From Patella vulgata (Eukaryota > Mollusca > Gastropoda > Patellidae), in the NCBI RefSeq assembly GCF_932274485.2, contig NC_065887.2, positions 12,992,001 through 13,056,000 of the forward strand: a stretch of DNA of 64,000 nt. The letters are read 5' to 3'. Below the pieces are notes generated by a model. It was not told the DNA's origin. It searched no databases and saw nothing but the letters and a program-made list of their open reading frames with translations. Below, piece after piece: positions 32,090-43,967 of the stretch (position 1 is its first letter; every line of letters starts with the position of its first letter). The translations under genes and the position numbers were made by a program.

Positions 32090-33280
32090 ACAGACTTTAT
32101 GATAAATAGCGCACGTCTTGGATCTCTGAACATCCTTAAGCACCCTATTTTGATTTATTAATGGATGACAAGTTTCATATAAAATGTATATGAATATGAT
32201 ATAGACATGAAATATGACACACGAGTCAGTTAACAATGTTATATGAAATGACATATAGTCATGAAAGGTGAAATATGATACACGATTCGAATTCAGAGGA
32301 GGCATTATTGAAATTTTATTGCAAAAAATGGTTGATATTCCAAAGGTACAACGTTGAGGGAACCATTTTTGCAATGAACTTTTAAGAGTGTATCCGCGAG
32401 AAGACCATGCAAAAATCGCAAAAAAGTGCTAAGATGGGGGGTCGGAAGTTTTTGATCAAACTTATGGTATGACACCCCCTAGGGTCAAGAGGTAACATAC
32501 TGAAGTGGTTACAGTCTGTTGTCGCTCTAATTGCGGTTTTCACATGTGTATTTATCACAGACTGCATTCTATGGTGGAATAGCAACCTTCTAATTTTCAC
32601 CGTCTGATAAAGCGGGCGGTCAACTTCCACCCCAGCACTAATTTGAAAAAAAAAATCAGTACATACTAATTTTGTGTGGACTTGTTTTAGGGTACCATAT
32701 TCACATTGTCCTTATAGTGCAGAAAAACATACACTGTAACTTTTTCTTTCATGGTCACAAGTAGAATTTCTTTGGATGGTTTTGAAGTGCTAAGCACATA
32801 GTATCCATAGGTGTAAAAATAATGACCGGAATGCAACATACTTAAAATATACAGCTCATTGAAAAGTGCTAAAATAGGTAATTGTGATATATTTTTTTGC
32901 AAATTTGATTAGAGAAATAACATTTTTGACTTTTATACGTTTTCATCATATCCATAGTCATTATTTGTACCATGTTGCACTCTATATAAGTGTGTATTGG
33001 TATTTATTGTATATTTGGTATTGTCGTATTGTCCCTTTAACATATTTGTTGTGTTGTCTCTTTAAGATTTCATTTTCAAACAGGTTACCGAAATTGGCTA
33101 CAAAATGTTTAATTTCAGAGCATGTTTCCACTATTCATTTTGGGACACATCCACTGATTTCTACAATACAGAAATGTGGAAGCTTAAATATTAACGGCAA
33201 CGAAGCCTTGCGTCGAAGTGGGTGACATTGAACAGTGTAGTATGGTAGCTATAGCTCTCGGGCACCGTCAGCGGCACCTT
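32090..33280. other. No gene recognised
   Basis: AT-rich DNA with short ORFs lacking any family features. At about 33283 the phrase 'cagggccggatttagaataa' resembles a hAT transposon end. Confidence 0.4.
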
Positions 33281-33282
33281 CA

Positions 33283-33400
33283 GGGCCGGATTTAGAATAA
33301 GAGAGGCCCTAGGCAAACCCCCTGAACAGGGCCCACGACATGGACCTTGGGGCCCTGGGACAAGCAAGAGGAAGTCATGCGGTTGGTGGTTCGAATCTCA
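33283..33400. mobile_element. Possible hAT-type terminal fragment
   Basis: 'cagggccggattta' followed by a G/C-rich 'gggcccacgacatggacctt' stretch. A reversed partner end 'ccgccggccctg' occurs near 37965, but the flanks do not form a target duplication, so the two are treated as separate remnants. Confidence 0.3.
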
Positions 33401-34315
33401 CTTTTAGGTGAATTTTTCATTTTCGTTGGATTATTTTATTTAAAATAATGTCTATTTGAGAGTAATGGATATGTTGTTGAGATTGAACATGTCGATACTC
33501 CAATGGAAGCTCGTGGACAACTGCGGAAGCCAATTCCCGTCGATGCCAGATGAGACATGAATGATTACAGGCCTTTAAAAGTATTTTTTTTTCAAGATAT
33601 TTTTATAAAACAGACACTGATGTATTTTAGGGCTGGTAGTAAACACCATATGAATGAAAAGGAAAACAAATTGTTAGGGTTTTTTTATCTACTACGGTTA
33701 ATTATCTCCAAAATAGGGAAACTACGGATTACCTAGTTTTTGTCAAGTCGATTCCGGTCATTTTTATTTTTTGTATCAAATGTTGGGAGGTTGCTTGTTC
33801 ACGTGAGCATAAATTTTTTAAACCCACCCCATGAAAGAAGTAGCTATAGGGCGTCAAACTTTGGGTGACGAAAAATGGGGAATTTAGACAGGCGTTGATA
33901 TCCAGTCCGTATACAGATCTCGTTCGCCAGAATCGTCTGAAGTTAATATTGTGGTAACAGCACTGAGTCATCTACAAACTGTGTGAGTTTGGTCTTTCTG
34001 CTACGTATAGTAAAGGTGTAAGGACTTGCCAAAGTTGGTATTTGAGAAAAGACGGATTTTGGCAATTTCACCATATGAAAAATGTTTTTTCAATTTTCTC
34101 AGTCAGGAATTGAAAGATTTATCTAATATTGCACATTTATGTGTTTTGTCACTATCCCAACTTATAACCCAAATTTGGTCAAAATCTGTGATTGAAGCCT
34201 TAGCACCTTTTGCATGGTTTTCTCATGGACACGCTCTTAATAATGAAAAACTGTTATTACTTTCATTAAAAATGTGTTTTGAAAATGATGTTTCTGGTGA
34301 TAACAGACATGAGAG

Positions 34316-34490
34316 ATAGAGAAAAATGCGATTTAACGTCCACTTGACACAAACTAGGTCATTTCAGAACTAACACATGGTTCAATTTTATTTCTTTAAT
34401 TCGCTTGCGTAGGGGTCTTTAGCAGTGGGAGGAAACCAGAGGACCCGGAGAAAACACACGAGGATGGAAGGTGACCCTACTCTTTGTCAA
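34316..34490 (-). repeat. SINE-B, 5'-truncated
   Basis: Reverse 'cacttgacacaaactaggtc' to 'ggtgaccctactctttgtca', head absent. Confidence 0.8.
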
Positions 34491-34959
34491 CGGTCATGGG
34501 AACTTTCAATCGCCGTTACAGATTGATAAATGAATAAATTTTAACCGACTTCGATTTATAAATTCTATATTCTATTCGTACAGAAGGTGACATCGTTTAA
34601 AATTTTAAAAGGCTACCGACAAAACCCATGCTGATAGCAATTAGGTCTAGTATTATATTCTCTTCCCTTGTATGCAGCTTTTATACTGTCTATTTATATC
34701 AGTGCTCTGAATTTACGCCCAACCATATATATATTTGTACCCGTCCAAATTGTTTGTACTTGTATTTAATGCTTTATATAGTGCATATGCTGTCCTGAAC
34801 AAAGGACGTTTCGATGCAATAAACATTCTATTCTATTCTGTTCTATTCTCTACCAAGCATAATACAGAATTCGATAATTGAACTTGTATGTAATGGAGTG
34901 GTATGACAATAATAAATCTCGAGCACTTAGGTGAAAGTTGCGCTATAAAAATACACTAC

Positions 34960-35236
34960 AGAGAGAGAGGGACATGGAGTTTAACGTCCACTCGACACAA
35001 ACTAGGTCATTTCGGGACTAACACATGGTTCAATTTTATTTCAATCATTCGCTTGCGCGTAGGGGTCTTTAGCAGTGGGAGGAAACCGGAGGACCCGGAG
35101 AAAACCCACGAGGTTGAACAGGCGACCCTACTCCTTGTCACGTACAACCGGGGAATCGAAACCCCGCCAGTTGACTCAATGACAGACCGTATGATACAGC
35201 GCGCGCGTGCTAACCATTCGGCCATCCAACCCCACA
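34960..35236 (-). repeat. SINE-B, near full length
   Basis: Reverse copy from a short GA tail through 'gggactaacacatggttcaa', the core 'aaaccggaggacccggagaa' and the head 'gctaaccattcggccatcca'. Confidence 0.9.
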
Positions 35237-35460
35237 AATACACTACAATTAATAATAATAATTTAATAGTAGGCTATATCAACAATCATATCTTGGTCAC
35301 CCGAGTAGGCCAAATATATATACCATATCGGAATATGGTTCTACTTATAACATATATCCGACTATCCTATTTATATTACTGTGTATGATCCAGCAGCTAT
35401 AACCTGGTCGCATTTATAGTTTTTAAATCTAATGTGTAACACGCCCCCTGCTGTGACGAT

Positions 35461-35461
<1 letters not shown>

Positions 35462-35490
<29 letters not shown>
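35462..35490. repeat. (AC)n microsatellite
   Basis: About 14 perfect AC units. Confidence 0.9.
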
Positions 35491-35491
<1 letters not shown>

Positions 35492-36333
35492 CAGGACTTG
35501 TAAACATAACTTAACACGTCTGCTCACAGTTACGTCAACTGCTCAGTAATGGATGCGATGTTGTTACGCCCAGGGAAAAGAATGTATCTCTAAATTGAAA
35601 TGAAACATGGAAAATTAGTGTCAACTGCACGCGTGCCATCTTGTGTGAAGATATGTGTGTATAACCCGGATTTTGTGACCACTGACTGAAAGAAGGTAAA
35701 TTGTTTTTAGTTTAATTTTGTATGTTTATCTCAATCATGTCTGATATAAGTTTATATTTGTTTACACGGCGTTTCATCGTAAGAGTTTCTTACTAACGAT
35801 ACAAAAGTCGTAATAGGACCAGCAGCAATAGCAGTCTTGAATCTGCCCGAGTTTGGGGTTGTGATACGCCATTATTAGCAAGAAACTTCGAACGACTGTT
35901 TCAACTCATCGTACTAAGTTGTAAGACGTTCTTTTGTTTTAAATCAAAGGGACATTGTGCCGAGAATGGGAACGTGAATTTGTCACTTTGTTTGTTGAAC
36001 TAAAGCAAGTATTCCTTTCTCCGGGTTATTGCACACAAGTAATTATGCCGTTAGGTACAACGAGGTCTGATTTTAGCATAGAAGTGGCACTTCTAGAAAC
36101 CCCTATTATGCTCTATACTGATCCCTGGGTTGAGACACAGACACGTTTTCCTTGCGCGAATGGTGATAATGGGATATTGGATACGACGGTTGTATTAACA
36201 TCTTCCATTTCTATGTAATACCTCGCTGGTTTGCGCAAATAAAATTAATTGTCAGACCATTTATGCCCCTATGTTTAAAAATAAGATATATGTTAGAGTA
36301 ACGTCCTTGTTGAATAAGTATGCCGAAAATAAT

Positions 36334-36367
<34 letters not shown>

Positions 36368-36640
36368 GGGGTTTAACGCCCACTCGACACAAACTAGGTC
36401 ATTTCGGGACTAACATAATATGGTTTAATTTTATTTCAATAATTCGTTTGCGCGTAGGTTTCTTTAGCAGTGGGAGGAAACCGGAGGACCCGGAGAAAAC
36501 CCACGAGGTTGGACATGCGACCCTACTCCTTGTCACGTACAACCGGGAAATCGAAACCACACCAGTTGACTCAATGACAGACTTTATGGTACAGCGCGCA
36601 CGACGTCGTGCTAACCATTCAGCCATCCAACCTCCCAAAA
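36334..36640 (-). repeat. SINE-B, near full length
   Basis: Reverse copy with a 13-unit GA tail, 'gacacaaactaggtcatttc', the core and the head 'gctaaccattcagccatcca'. Extra bases 'cgacgtcg' sit inside the tRNA-like head. Confidence 0.9.
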
Positions 36641-36854
36641 TAATAAAGAAGACGCTGTGTAAATGTATACGTATGTATAAGATCAACGATAAATAAATTC
36701 ATTGTTAATACATGTCAATTTGGAGCATAACGTGAGTTTTAAATTTTATAATAACCAGAAGCCTTTATGAAGGGTTCTTCACGTTTCACTGAGTGTCCTT
36801 TTATCAAGATAAATCTAGAAACATCAGATAAATCTATACAACCAATCAATCTTC

Positions 36855-37275
36855 GTGGGGTGTAGGGGCTTCACGCTCTCAGAGAAAAAAAAAATGAAAA
36901 TTTAACCGCAACAAATGCGTTTTCTGCTATTTTAGCCCGTGATTTAAGCAACTTCAAAGTTTGCAATCGGTTTCCAAACGAAATCCCACTCTATGCCGAC
37001 CTGAATTCCAACCATCCAATCAGACTGTTGCAGCTGCATTCACAAAAAAATAATTCATGCCTGAAAAATGTCTCACAAAGTAGAGTGACTCCAGACAAAA
37101 TGCATTAATCCATAGTCAATTCAGTATAAATTCGTGGTATTCAATTAAAAGAAAAGTAAAATTAGTGTGTTTTTAGATTTCGGACACTTTATTTTGTCAA
37201 ATAGATGAAACATTAATTTTTATTTTCACTTTACCCGTCCGCCCGAAAAATAAGATTGCCCAAAAGTTAGGGGGA
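36855..37275. mobile_element. Second, partial copy of the piggyBac-like MITE
   Basis: Matches the inside of 4495-5265 in order: 'atgcgttttctgctatttta', 'ccaaccatccaatcagactg', 'caaagtagagtgactccaga', 'agattgcccaaaagttaggg'. The ends are not preserved. Confidence 0.65.
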
Positions 37276-37289
37276 ACCCCGCCCAGGAC

Positions 37290-37890
37290 TCAACCATATA
37301 GTGTAACGGTGATGCATTTTAACGGTTTTGAAAAAAAGATAAAAAAAATGGTGACTTCTAGAGGGTTCATAAGCTAAAATCGTGATATTTCGTAAATTAG
37401 AGGTCATAGTCCAGAAAGCTACGATCCAATACGTGCCAATATCGAAAGGAACCCAGGCTATAGGATATATCAAAATTTGACAAAAATTCGAACCTCTGGC
37501 CCACAACCTGGGTATTACATGCTTTTAAGGGTAGCAGCCATTTTGTCGGACAGTTTCGGTCCGATTTTCGCGAAATTTGAACTCAGCCGTAATTATAGTG
37601 CAGCGGTGATATATTTGAACGGTTTTGACAATGAAATAGAAACTGTGAGGTTTACAGGGCCCACAAGCTAAAAATGGCGAGATCTTTCGGTTATGAACAT
37701 ACATTGTCAGCTTCATTAAAATTGTAAAAGAAATTGTGACCTCTAGAGTGTCCACAACCTTGGAATTATTAGCATCGCAGGAAACCGGAATCGAATGTGC
37801 TTGCAAGGTAAGTAATTTGGAAAAGAAATAAAATTTCACTTCATTGCTGGGTAATTTCTTTAGCCAGAAAGCGTTGTAGATCCACAAGAG
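37290..37890. repeat. Modular repeat, related to 58080-58760
   Basis: Repeated phrases of about 100-150 bases: 'gtgacttctagagggttcat', 'aggtttacagggcccacaag', 'gtgacctctagagtgtccac'. The same phrases recur at 58080-58760. Non-coding interspersed repeat. Confidence 0.5.
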
Positions 37891-38281
37891 CTTCCGGGCC
37901 TAGGCGGCCCCAGGACCCTCGTTTAAAGTCCCTCTCCAATTAAGAATTGCTTCCGCCGGCCCTGCTAAAGTTTGCCAGATACCAAAGTAAATAAAAGCAT
38001 AATTCAAACAGGTTAGACACTAGAATATGTCCACTCCCACCTTTGTCATGTGTATTAAATTTGGTGAACAGATTCTTAAATGGCACAAAAATATCAACCA
38101 TATATATTTCGCTTTGAAAGTTTTTATGAAAGAAGGAATTGTAGATTTGTTCACGTGTCCTTCAGTAATCAATCCGCTTATTTCGTTTCGTTCATATTTC
38201 GTTTTATTCGTCTTCGCGACGGTATGGAATAACAAATATATGGTAGACGGGTGCTGAAATTTAATACTATCGGGTACAGCC

Positions 38282-38637
38282 AGGCGATACGTTTCAAGTC
38301 AGTAGCTTGAAGCGTATATATGGTATTAGTGTCAGTGGCCTGTGGCACGAAGTAACAGTATATTGTCTTTTATTTACAGGGACACTTTCTATTGTTAAGG
38401 GGGTGGACCGGTCCCCATGGTCCAACCCCTGGATCCGCTCTGATGACGCGTACATTCCACTGAGTCTACAGGTCTAATATGCTAACACGCTTGGAGCGTC
38501 AACACAATATATTATGTCGCCCAAGCGTTGACATAATATATTATGTATGCGACAATATACTGTTACTTCGTGCCACAAGCCACTGACACTAATACCATAT
38601 ATACGCTTCAAGCTACTGACTTGAAACGTGCAGGGTG
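38282..38637. mobile_element. Foldback MITE, 356 bp, 8-bp target duplication
   Basis: Arms of about 80 bp run from 'acgtttcaagtcagtagctt' to 'acgaagtaacagtatattgt' and pair with the right end. The direct repeat GTACAGCC flanks it (38274-38281, 38638-38645). A second small hairpin with 'acaatatattatgtcg' lies inside. Confidence 0.75.
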
Positions 38638-38764
38638 GTACAGCCTACTATATTACATCGCATCAAAAAGTTCATTATATAATTATGTAAGTTAACAATG
38701 GCATTTCATTTTTTTTATACAATACTGTCTTCAATGTAATTAACATCTGACTTATTTTGATAGA

Positions 38765-39090
38765 GGGTGGGGAGTGGTGGTGGCCGAATGGTTAACGCCG
38801 GCGCGTTGAATCAGAAGGTCTGTCATTAGGTCAAGTGGCGTGGTTTCTATTTCTCGTTTGTACGTGGCAAGGTGTAGGGTCGGCTGTTTTTTTTCGGGCC
38901 CTCCGGTTTCCTCCCACTGCTAAAGAGCCTTTTGCACAAGCAAATAATTTTTCAAATACACTTGAACCGTATGTTAGTCCGAAATGACTAGTTTGTGTCG
39001 AGTGGACATTATACAGTCCAAACGTTGCCTATTTTACACCCCCTCCCCCCTCTCCCTCTCTCTCTCTGTCACCCCCCCCCCCCCTCTCTC
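38765..39090 (+). repeat. SINE-B copy
   Basis: Head 'tggtggccgaatggttaacg', core 'gccctccggtttcctcccac', then 'gtttgtgtcgagtggacat', ending in C- and CT-runs. Confidence 0.85.
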
Positions 39091-39309
39091 TCTCCTGATT
39101 ATACTCCACGTTCAGTTCACGTGAACGTTTTGACCAATCAAATTCTCTGTAGTGGCATACGATATAGCGCATTATAGGAAGGCGTTTACATTAGTTGTTC
39201 TAATTGTTTGGAATACGATCGTGTAATGGAATTATAATGATATTAACTTGTTCGGATTACAATGTAATTTAAAAATCAGAAAACAAACACACACGAAATG
39301 AAATTGTAA

Positions 39310-39650
39310 TAAATCAGACTGGTGAGGACCTGGCAAGGAAAATCGTCTAGTTCTCTCTGGTCGGGGTTAGGGTCTGGCAATGAACAGCGTCTAGTTCCCT
39401 ATGGTCAGGGTTAGGGTCTGGCAAGGAACAGCATCTAGTTGCCTCTGGTTGGGGAAAGGGCCTGGCAAGGAAGAACGTCTAGTCCTTTGGATGTGACGAA
39501 ACCTCGAAGTCTTAAGTACGTAAAAGAAGCCCTGACAGTTGCAATTCGGCAAATGTAGGACAAAATGCTTCTTATAGCACACTACATGACGTATGCCCGT
39601 TTTCATAATTCCGATTGGTGCAGAAAAGTAGGCCGATAAGCCCTATTTTT
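39310..39650 (+). repeat. SINE-A copy with an internal tandem expansion
   Basis: The segment 'gtctggcaaggaacagcatc' plus 'tagtt...ggtcagggtta' is repeated about three to four times (39323-39480, unit about 47 bp). The normal body then continues with 'gacagttgcaattcggcaaa' and 'tatagcacactacatgacgt'. Confidence 0.7.
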
Positions 39651-39714
39651 AGCAATTCAATTCAACACTTTATTTTGATTGACCTTAATTAAAGTGGTGC
39701 TGACCCTTTAAAGA

Positions 39715-39903
39715 AAATTTCCGTTCCCCGGATGTACGCGACAAGGAATATGGTCACTTGCCCAGCCTCGTGGGTTTTTTCCGTGTCCTGCGGTTTCCTC
39801 CCACTGCTAGAAGTCCCCTACGCGTAAGCGAATCAATGAAATAAAATTGTACAATATGTTAGTCCCAAAATGACTTAGTTTGTGTCGAGCGGACGTTACC
39901 CCC

Positions 39904-39945
<42 letters not shown>
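39715..39945 (+). repeat. SINE-B, 5'-truncated
   Basis: 'gttccccggatgtacgcgac' to 'gtttgtgtcgagcggacgtt' and a CT tail. 39950-40580 has no recognised gene. Confidence 0.85.
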
Positions 39946-39949
<4 letters not shown>

Positions 39950-40579
39950 GTTTAAAGAAAATCTTGGATACAGACAGTGACGATCAATAAGGTACAAATG
40001 TCTCTTTAACATTGTTTACATTTTGAGGCCGAAGTGTTTGTCACACTGACATTCAGTTGGCTATTCAAACAAACGATAAGGCAGTGAATACTTTCTGTCG
40101 ACAAATTAACAGCCAAAGCATTCTTATCAGTCGAGGGCATATGCATTTCCCGTCTCTGACAATGGCCTTGAAGATATCGAGTAACGTAACGACATATATA
40201 TGACTTCCGCGTGGGCATAAAAGTTTTCAACAAATATCATAAAATAAAATTTGCATTTTCGGTTGTAATTATTGCATCTGCAAAGCAACACCGTTAATAA
40301 TGTCGTCTGAGGTCGCGAAAAGTCCTTTAACACACGAATAATCACCCCCGGAAGAGGTTTAATTATTCCAAATATTTACGAGTATGCATATGAGTTTGAG
40401 GGGAGTGAAATATGATAAAACGAACTCGACAAAATGTCTCTTTAATATGAGATAGCTGTCGTTTACACAGTTCACACTGAACGGAAATCATGAACTAGGA
40501 CGACCGGGTAATTATTACAGTTGAATCCGTTTTTTTTCAACCAGGTCATGTCAGCCTTCCATTGTCGCTTCTAGAAGTC

Positions 40580-41166
40580 TTAAAAATAAAGATGGATTAT
40601 TCAAGAGCTAAATCTGCCTAATGCAGGTTTTTCGTTTGGCCTCAAATGCTATATAAATCATTAATTAGACATGTATTTACATGCCAGGCCCATTATATAA
40701 TCAACTCCCTAGAACTTTGGATGGGTTTGGGAGCCACTATGGCAATGGACAACGTACACATAGGCATGCACGTAAAAAAGAAGAAGAAGAAGAAAAAAAA
40801 AAAAAAAAAAAAAACACCCTTGAGAGTTGAAATTCGAAATAAGACGAGGCCATAGCGCCACTGTCCGGGCAAAATTTCCCTTATAGCACACTGCATGGCG
40901 TACGTCCGTCTTCATTAGCCCCAGTCGGACTAGCACTGTAGCACGTTAAACCCCATTTCGGATGGTTTTTATTTTGAACAGATTTAAATACAATTGGCAG
41001 TTAATGGATAATCGAGACTTTGTTTATTATCGCAGCAACTTTAGCAATGATAACCGAGACTACACTGTTCTGCAAACGACGATATCACCGCTCATTATCT
41101 ATTTTTTAACTATTAAAGCGAAAACTACCAGCTCTTTATCTAAATCTTACATAATGCGTCTTTAGC
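40580..41166. mobile_element. MITE-2 copy with a SINE-A inserted
   Basis: Left 'caagagctaaatctgcctaa', right 'aaatcttacataatgcgtct'. It is interrupted by SINE-A at about 40731-40958. The duplicated MITE sequence around 'ggatgg' (40719-40724, 40960-40965) marks the insertion; it is single in 61943-62342. Confidence 0.8.
40731..40958 (+). repeat. SINE-A nested in MITE-2
   Basis: 5'-truncated body with an expanded AAG/A run (40777-40814), 'gggcaaaatttcccttatag', 'cgtccgtcttcattagccc' and the end 'cgttaaaccccattt'. The A-rich run breeds spurious ORFs in both directions. Confidence 0.82.
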
Positions 41167-41239
41167 AAAATATAAATGAATCTTATTGTTGGTGGTAATT
41201 TATTTTGAAAATAAATGTCGTCTAATATCCTGCATTGCT

Positions 41240-41586
41240 GTATGTACTCAAGTTTTCTTGCTTGGCCGTTTGTAGAAACGGTGGTCAACTTGTAACTCAC
41301 TGGCTCTCCAAACAGAAGATCCTGGGTTGGTCGATAACGTTCCTCGGTATATTTCGACCCGGTTGCTCATTGTCAGTGGTGCAGGATGGAGGGGGGGGGC
41401 TGTCAAGGAGCATGGTCCAGTCGTTCGGATGGGACGTAAAAACGAGGCCGCGTGTACACCGTGAAACGTAAAAGAACCTTGCAAATTGAAATTCAACAAA
41501 GATAGGCTTGAAACGCAGGTGCCTTGGCAAAATTTCCGTACATGACATAATTTGTGTCGAGTGGACGTTAAACCCCAATGAAATAA
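41240..41586 (+). repeat. Chimeric SINE: SINE-A body with a SINE-B 3' end
   Basis: The first 300 bases follow SINE-A ('cattgtcagtggtgcaggat', 'ccagtcgttcggatgggacg', 'ggcaaaatttccgtacatga'). The sequence then switches to the SINE-B ending 'atttgtgtcgagtggacgtt' with an A-rich, 'aatgaaat' tail. Confidence 0.75.
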
Positions 41587-41839
41587 AAAAAATTTCGTCA
41601 TTTTATAATGTTGTAAAATAATAAAATGATAAACTACGCGAGAGAGAAAATGACAGGTGTAAATATTGTCTAATGATACAGGTAGGGTGTATTAAATATT
41701 GACAATACCTGTTCCTTCTGTTATCATTATCCTAAATCAACTCCAAAAAATACCTAATACAATATGTACATTAGTACATGAAATCAATACCGTCGCCATT
41801 TTAACCCACCAGCAGAGAGATTTAGATGTACATCTGCAA

Positions 41840-41960
41840 GAGCCACGTCGTAGACTCAGTGAGTAAGCCGCTGAGGCTCACTTAGCAAGAGGTACTGGGT
41901 TCGATCCCAGGTATTTATCAGCATGTGTCAGTTGGGTAGGACGCATAATTCGAGAAAGAG
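41840..41960 (+). repeat. tRNA-like SINE head, variant
   Basis: A-box-like 'agactcagtgagtaagccg' and B-box 'gggttcgatcccaggt' with 'tcagttgggtaggacg'. No cloverleaf acceptor stem is visible, so this is a SINE head and not a tRNA gene. Confidence 0.5.
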
Positions 41961-42109
41961 TAGATGGATATGGCGATATCTGGCGTGTACTTAAAAGGCC
42001 CCCCCCCCACACACACACCCCGCTCCCGCAGCGCACTGCACGGCGTATATATTATACGTCATGTGTTATCATATCGAACAACTTGTCAAACGGTTTTAAT
42101 TTAGACATG

Positions 42110-42535
42110 TTTAGACAAGTAACGGTGCGGAAAATGTCAAATTTCTCACGGCTTAATCTACACGATGTAAGAAAACAAAATCAAAATACCCCATACCAAC
42201 GATAGATAATCTCGTGGCTTGGAATCAATCCGAATTTATTATTTTTTTTAAAGGTCTATCGATTTGGTTCACGGCAAATAAAGATGGCGGCGGCGGCGTG
42301 ATTTCTTTAGATAGGCCTACTGAACTTAATTGACCCGTTTTAAAGCCCATTTTCCATGTACGCGTTTTTGCGGTGTTTCCGCCGGGAAGACAGTCGGTCT
42401 AATGCAAATGTAATGAGACCGTTTCCATGTAATCGGCGAAAATGCGTGAGGAAACGCCGCGAAAACGCGCACATGAAAATGGTCTTTAGACTGATATTCC
42501 TACTAGAGATTCAACTTTCACAATATTGTAGTTTA
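42110..42535. repeat. Repeat related to 56390-56700, with a nested MITE
   Basis: Shared phrases: 'cacggcttaat', 'aaatcaaaatacc', 'tagataat', 'aaagatggcg', 'tcacaatattg'. The element 42341-42488 is inserted here and is absent from the other copy. Confidence 0.5.
42341..42488. mobile_element. Palindromic MITE, 148 bp
   Basis: Left 'taaagcccattttccatgta' with 'cgcgtttttgcgg', right the inverse ('ccgcgaaaacgcgcacatga', 'aaatggtcttta'). GC-rich compared with its surroundings. No coding capacity. Confidence 0.72.
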
Positions 42536-42654
42536 GAAGCGTCGTATAACGCTAAAATCTCGCCCAGAGTCTTTATATTTTATGTTTATAGGCATAATCT
42601 TTAAATTAGAAACATACTGTAAGGGGGCGATTGGGTAGGTGGGTTGGTGGGGTA

Positions 42655-42960
42655 CTGGGGGGTTGGAGGGCCGAATGGTTAGCACGTGCATGCTGTATCA
42701 TAAGGCCTGTCATTGAGTCAACTGGCGTGGTTTCGAATCCCCCGTTGTACGTGACAAGGAGTAGGGTCGCCTGTCCAACCTCGTTGGTTTCCTCCGGGTC
42801 CTCCGGTTTCCTCCTACTGCTAAGTAAAGAACCCTACGCGCAAGCGAATTATTGAAATAAATTACACCATATGTTAGTCCCGAAATGACCCAGTTTGTGT
42901 CGAGTGGACGTTAAACCCAATTTCTCTTTCTCTCTCTCTCTCTCTTTCCATCTCTCTCTC
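42655..42960 (+). repeat. SINE-B, near full length
   Basis: Head 'ggagggccgaatggttagca', B-box 'ggtttcgaatcccc', core, 'gtgtcgagtggacgttaaac' and a CT tail that runs directly into the next SINE-A. Confidence 0.9.
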
Positions 42961-43350
42961 TGGGGGATCACGTGGCTAAGTGGGTAAGACGCTGGCTCGC
43001 TAGCCTGGAGGTCGGGTGTTCGATACCTGCATTGGCCGAGAAAGTTCATCCAGATTTTCCAGCGTGGTTTCCCCATGTCAGTGATGCAGGACGGAAGGCC
43101 TGACAAGGACAGTTGTCTAGTCGTTCGGATAGGACGAAAAACCGAGGTCCCGTGTACACATTGGAGTGCACGTAAAAGATCCCTTGGCAGTTGGAATTCG
43201 ATATAAGAGTCGGCCGTAGCGCCGCTGCCCGGGCAAAATTTCCCTCACAGCACACTGTATGGCGTATGCCCGTCTTCATTAGCCCAGTTTAGGAGCAGAA
43301 CAGTAGGACGTTAAACCCTATTTCATTTCATTTCATTTCATTTCATTTCT
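42961..43350 (+). repeat. SINE-A, full length
   Basis: The best forward copy: head 'gatcacgtggctaagtgggt' (A-box), B-box 'gggtgttcgatacctgc', body with 'gtcgttcggataggacgaaa', 3' end 'gtaggacgttaaaccctatt' and four to five ATTTC units. It starts at the CT tail of SINE-B. Confidence 0.9.
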
Positions 43351-43967
43351 CTCTCTCTCTCTCTCTGGTGGGGCGACTATCTGATTTAGGACAATTCATG
43401 TAGTAATCTGATCTCTTTATAAGGTTGCTTTGACTACTACATGAAAAATAACTACCTTGTCCCACCCCGGAGCCTTGACTATCCAGGCTACTGATTGTTC
43501 GCCGTACACCAGATTTCAGTTTGGGGCCTTTGGTTAAAAATAGAGTATTATTTTTCACAACTCGACGCAAACAACCGGGAAACGACTAGGATTGTATCAA
43601 ATGGTGTGTTGATTTTTGTTTCGTGTATCTATGCCTATGTTGTTTTCACAAGTCTACTCTGATTACGCACTTAATCTTTGACCACACTGTGCGATATCAT
43701 TAAATTGACTTAATCGTCTAACCAACTATATTTTATAGTCAACAATGGTGGGTTAACCAGTTCATTGGGTAATTGGGATGGGCATTAACAATAATGTATT
43801 ATGTAAGAGAAACAGAATGTTTTTGTATTTATTAGGACGATTAAAAAGAATGATATTTTTATGTTATATTTAATTACGATAACAAAATCCAAATATCAAG
43901 GGTGATCTACTGAACAGAATTGAGCCATTTTTGAGCCGATTCACCTTTCACAATATTGTAGTTTACA

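Noticed and set aside
34026-34319. 97-codon ORF with a fairly hydrophobic sequence
   Set aside because: No family features, no convincing splice context. A decayed exon is possible but not supportable.
34960-35388. 161-residue ORF
   Set aside because: Lies across a reverse SINE-B copy. The same translated phrase recurs at every SINE-B, for example 36340, 57547 and 59116.
35955-36218. 87-codon ORF
   Set aside because: No recognisable domain, signal or splice site, and it lies in a repeat-rich gene-poor stretch.
33283-37965. A single 4.7-kb hAT element with CAGGGCCGG ends
   Set aside because: The flanking 8-mers do not match and the interior is unrelated SINEs and repeats, so the two ends are probably independent remnants.
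41840-41960. tRNA gene
   Set aside because: A- and B-box-like motifs are present but no acceptor stem or cloverleaf. It fits a SINE head.
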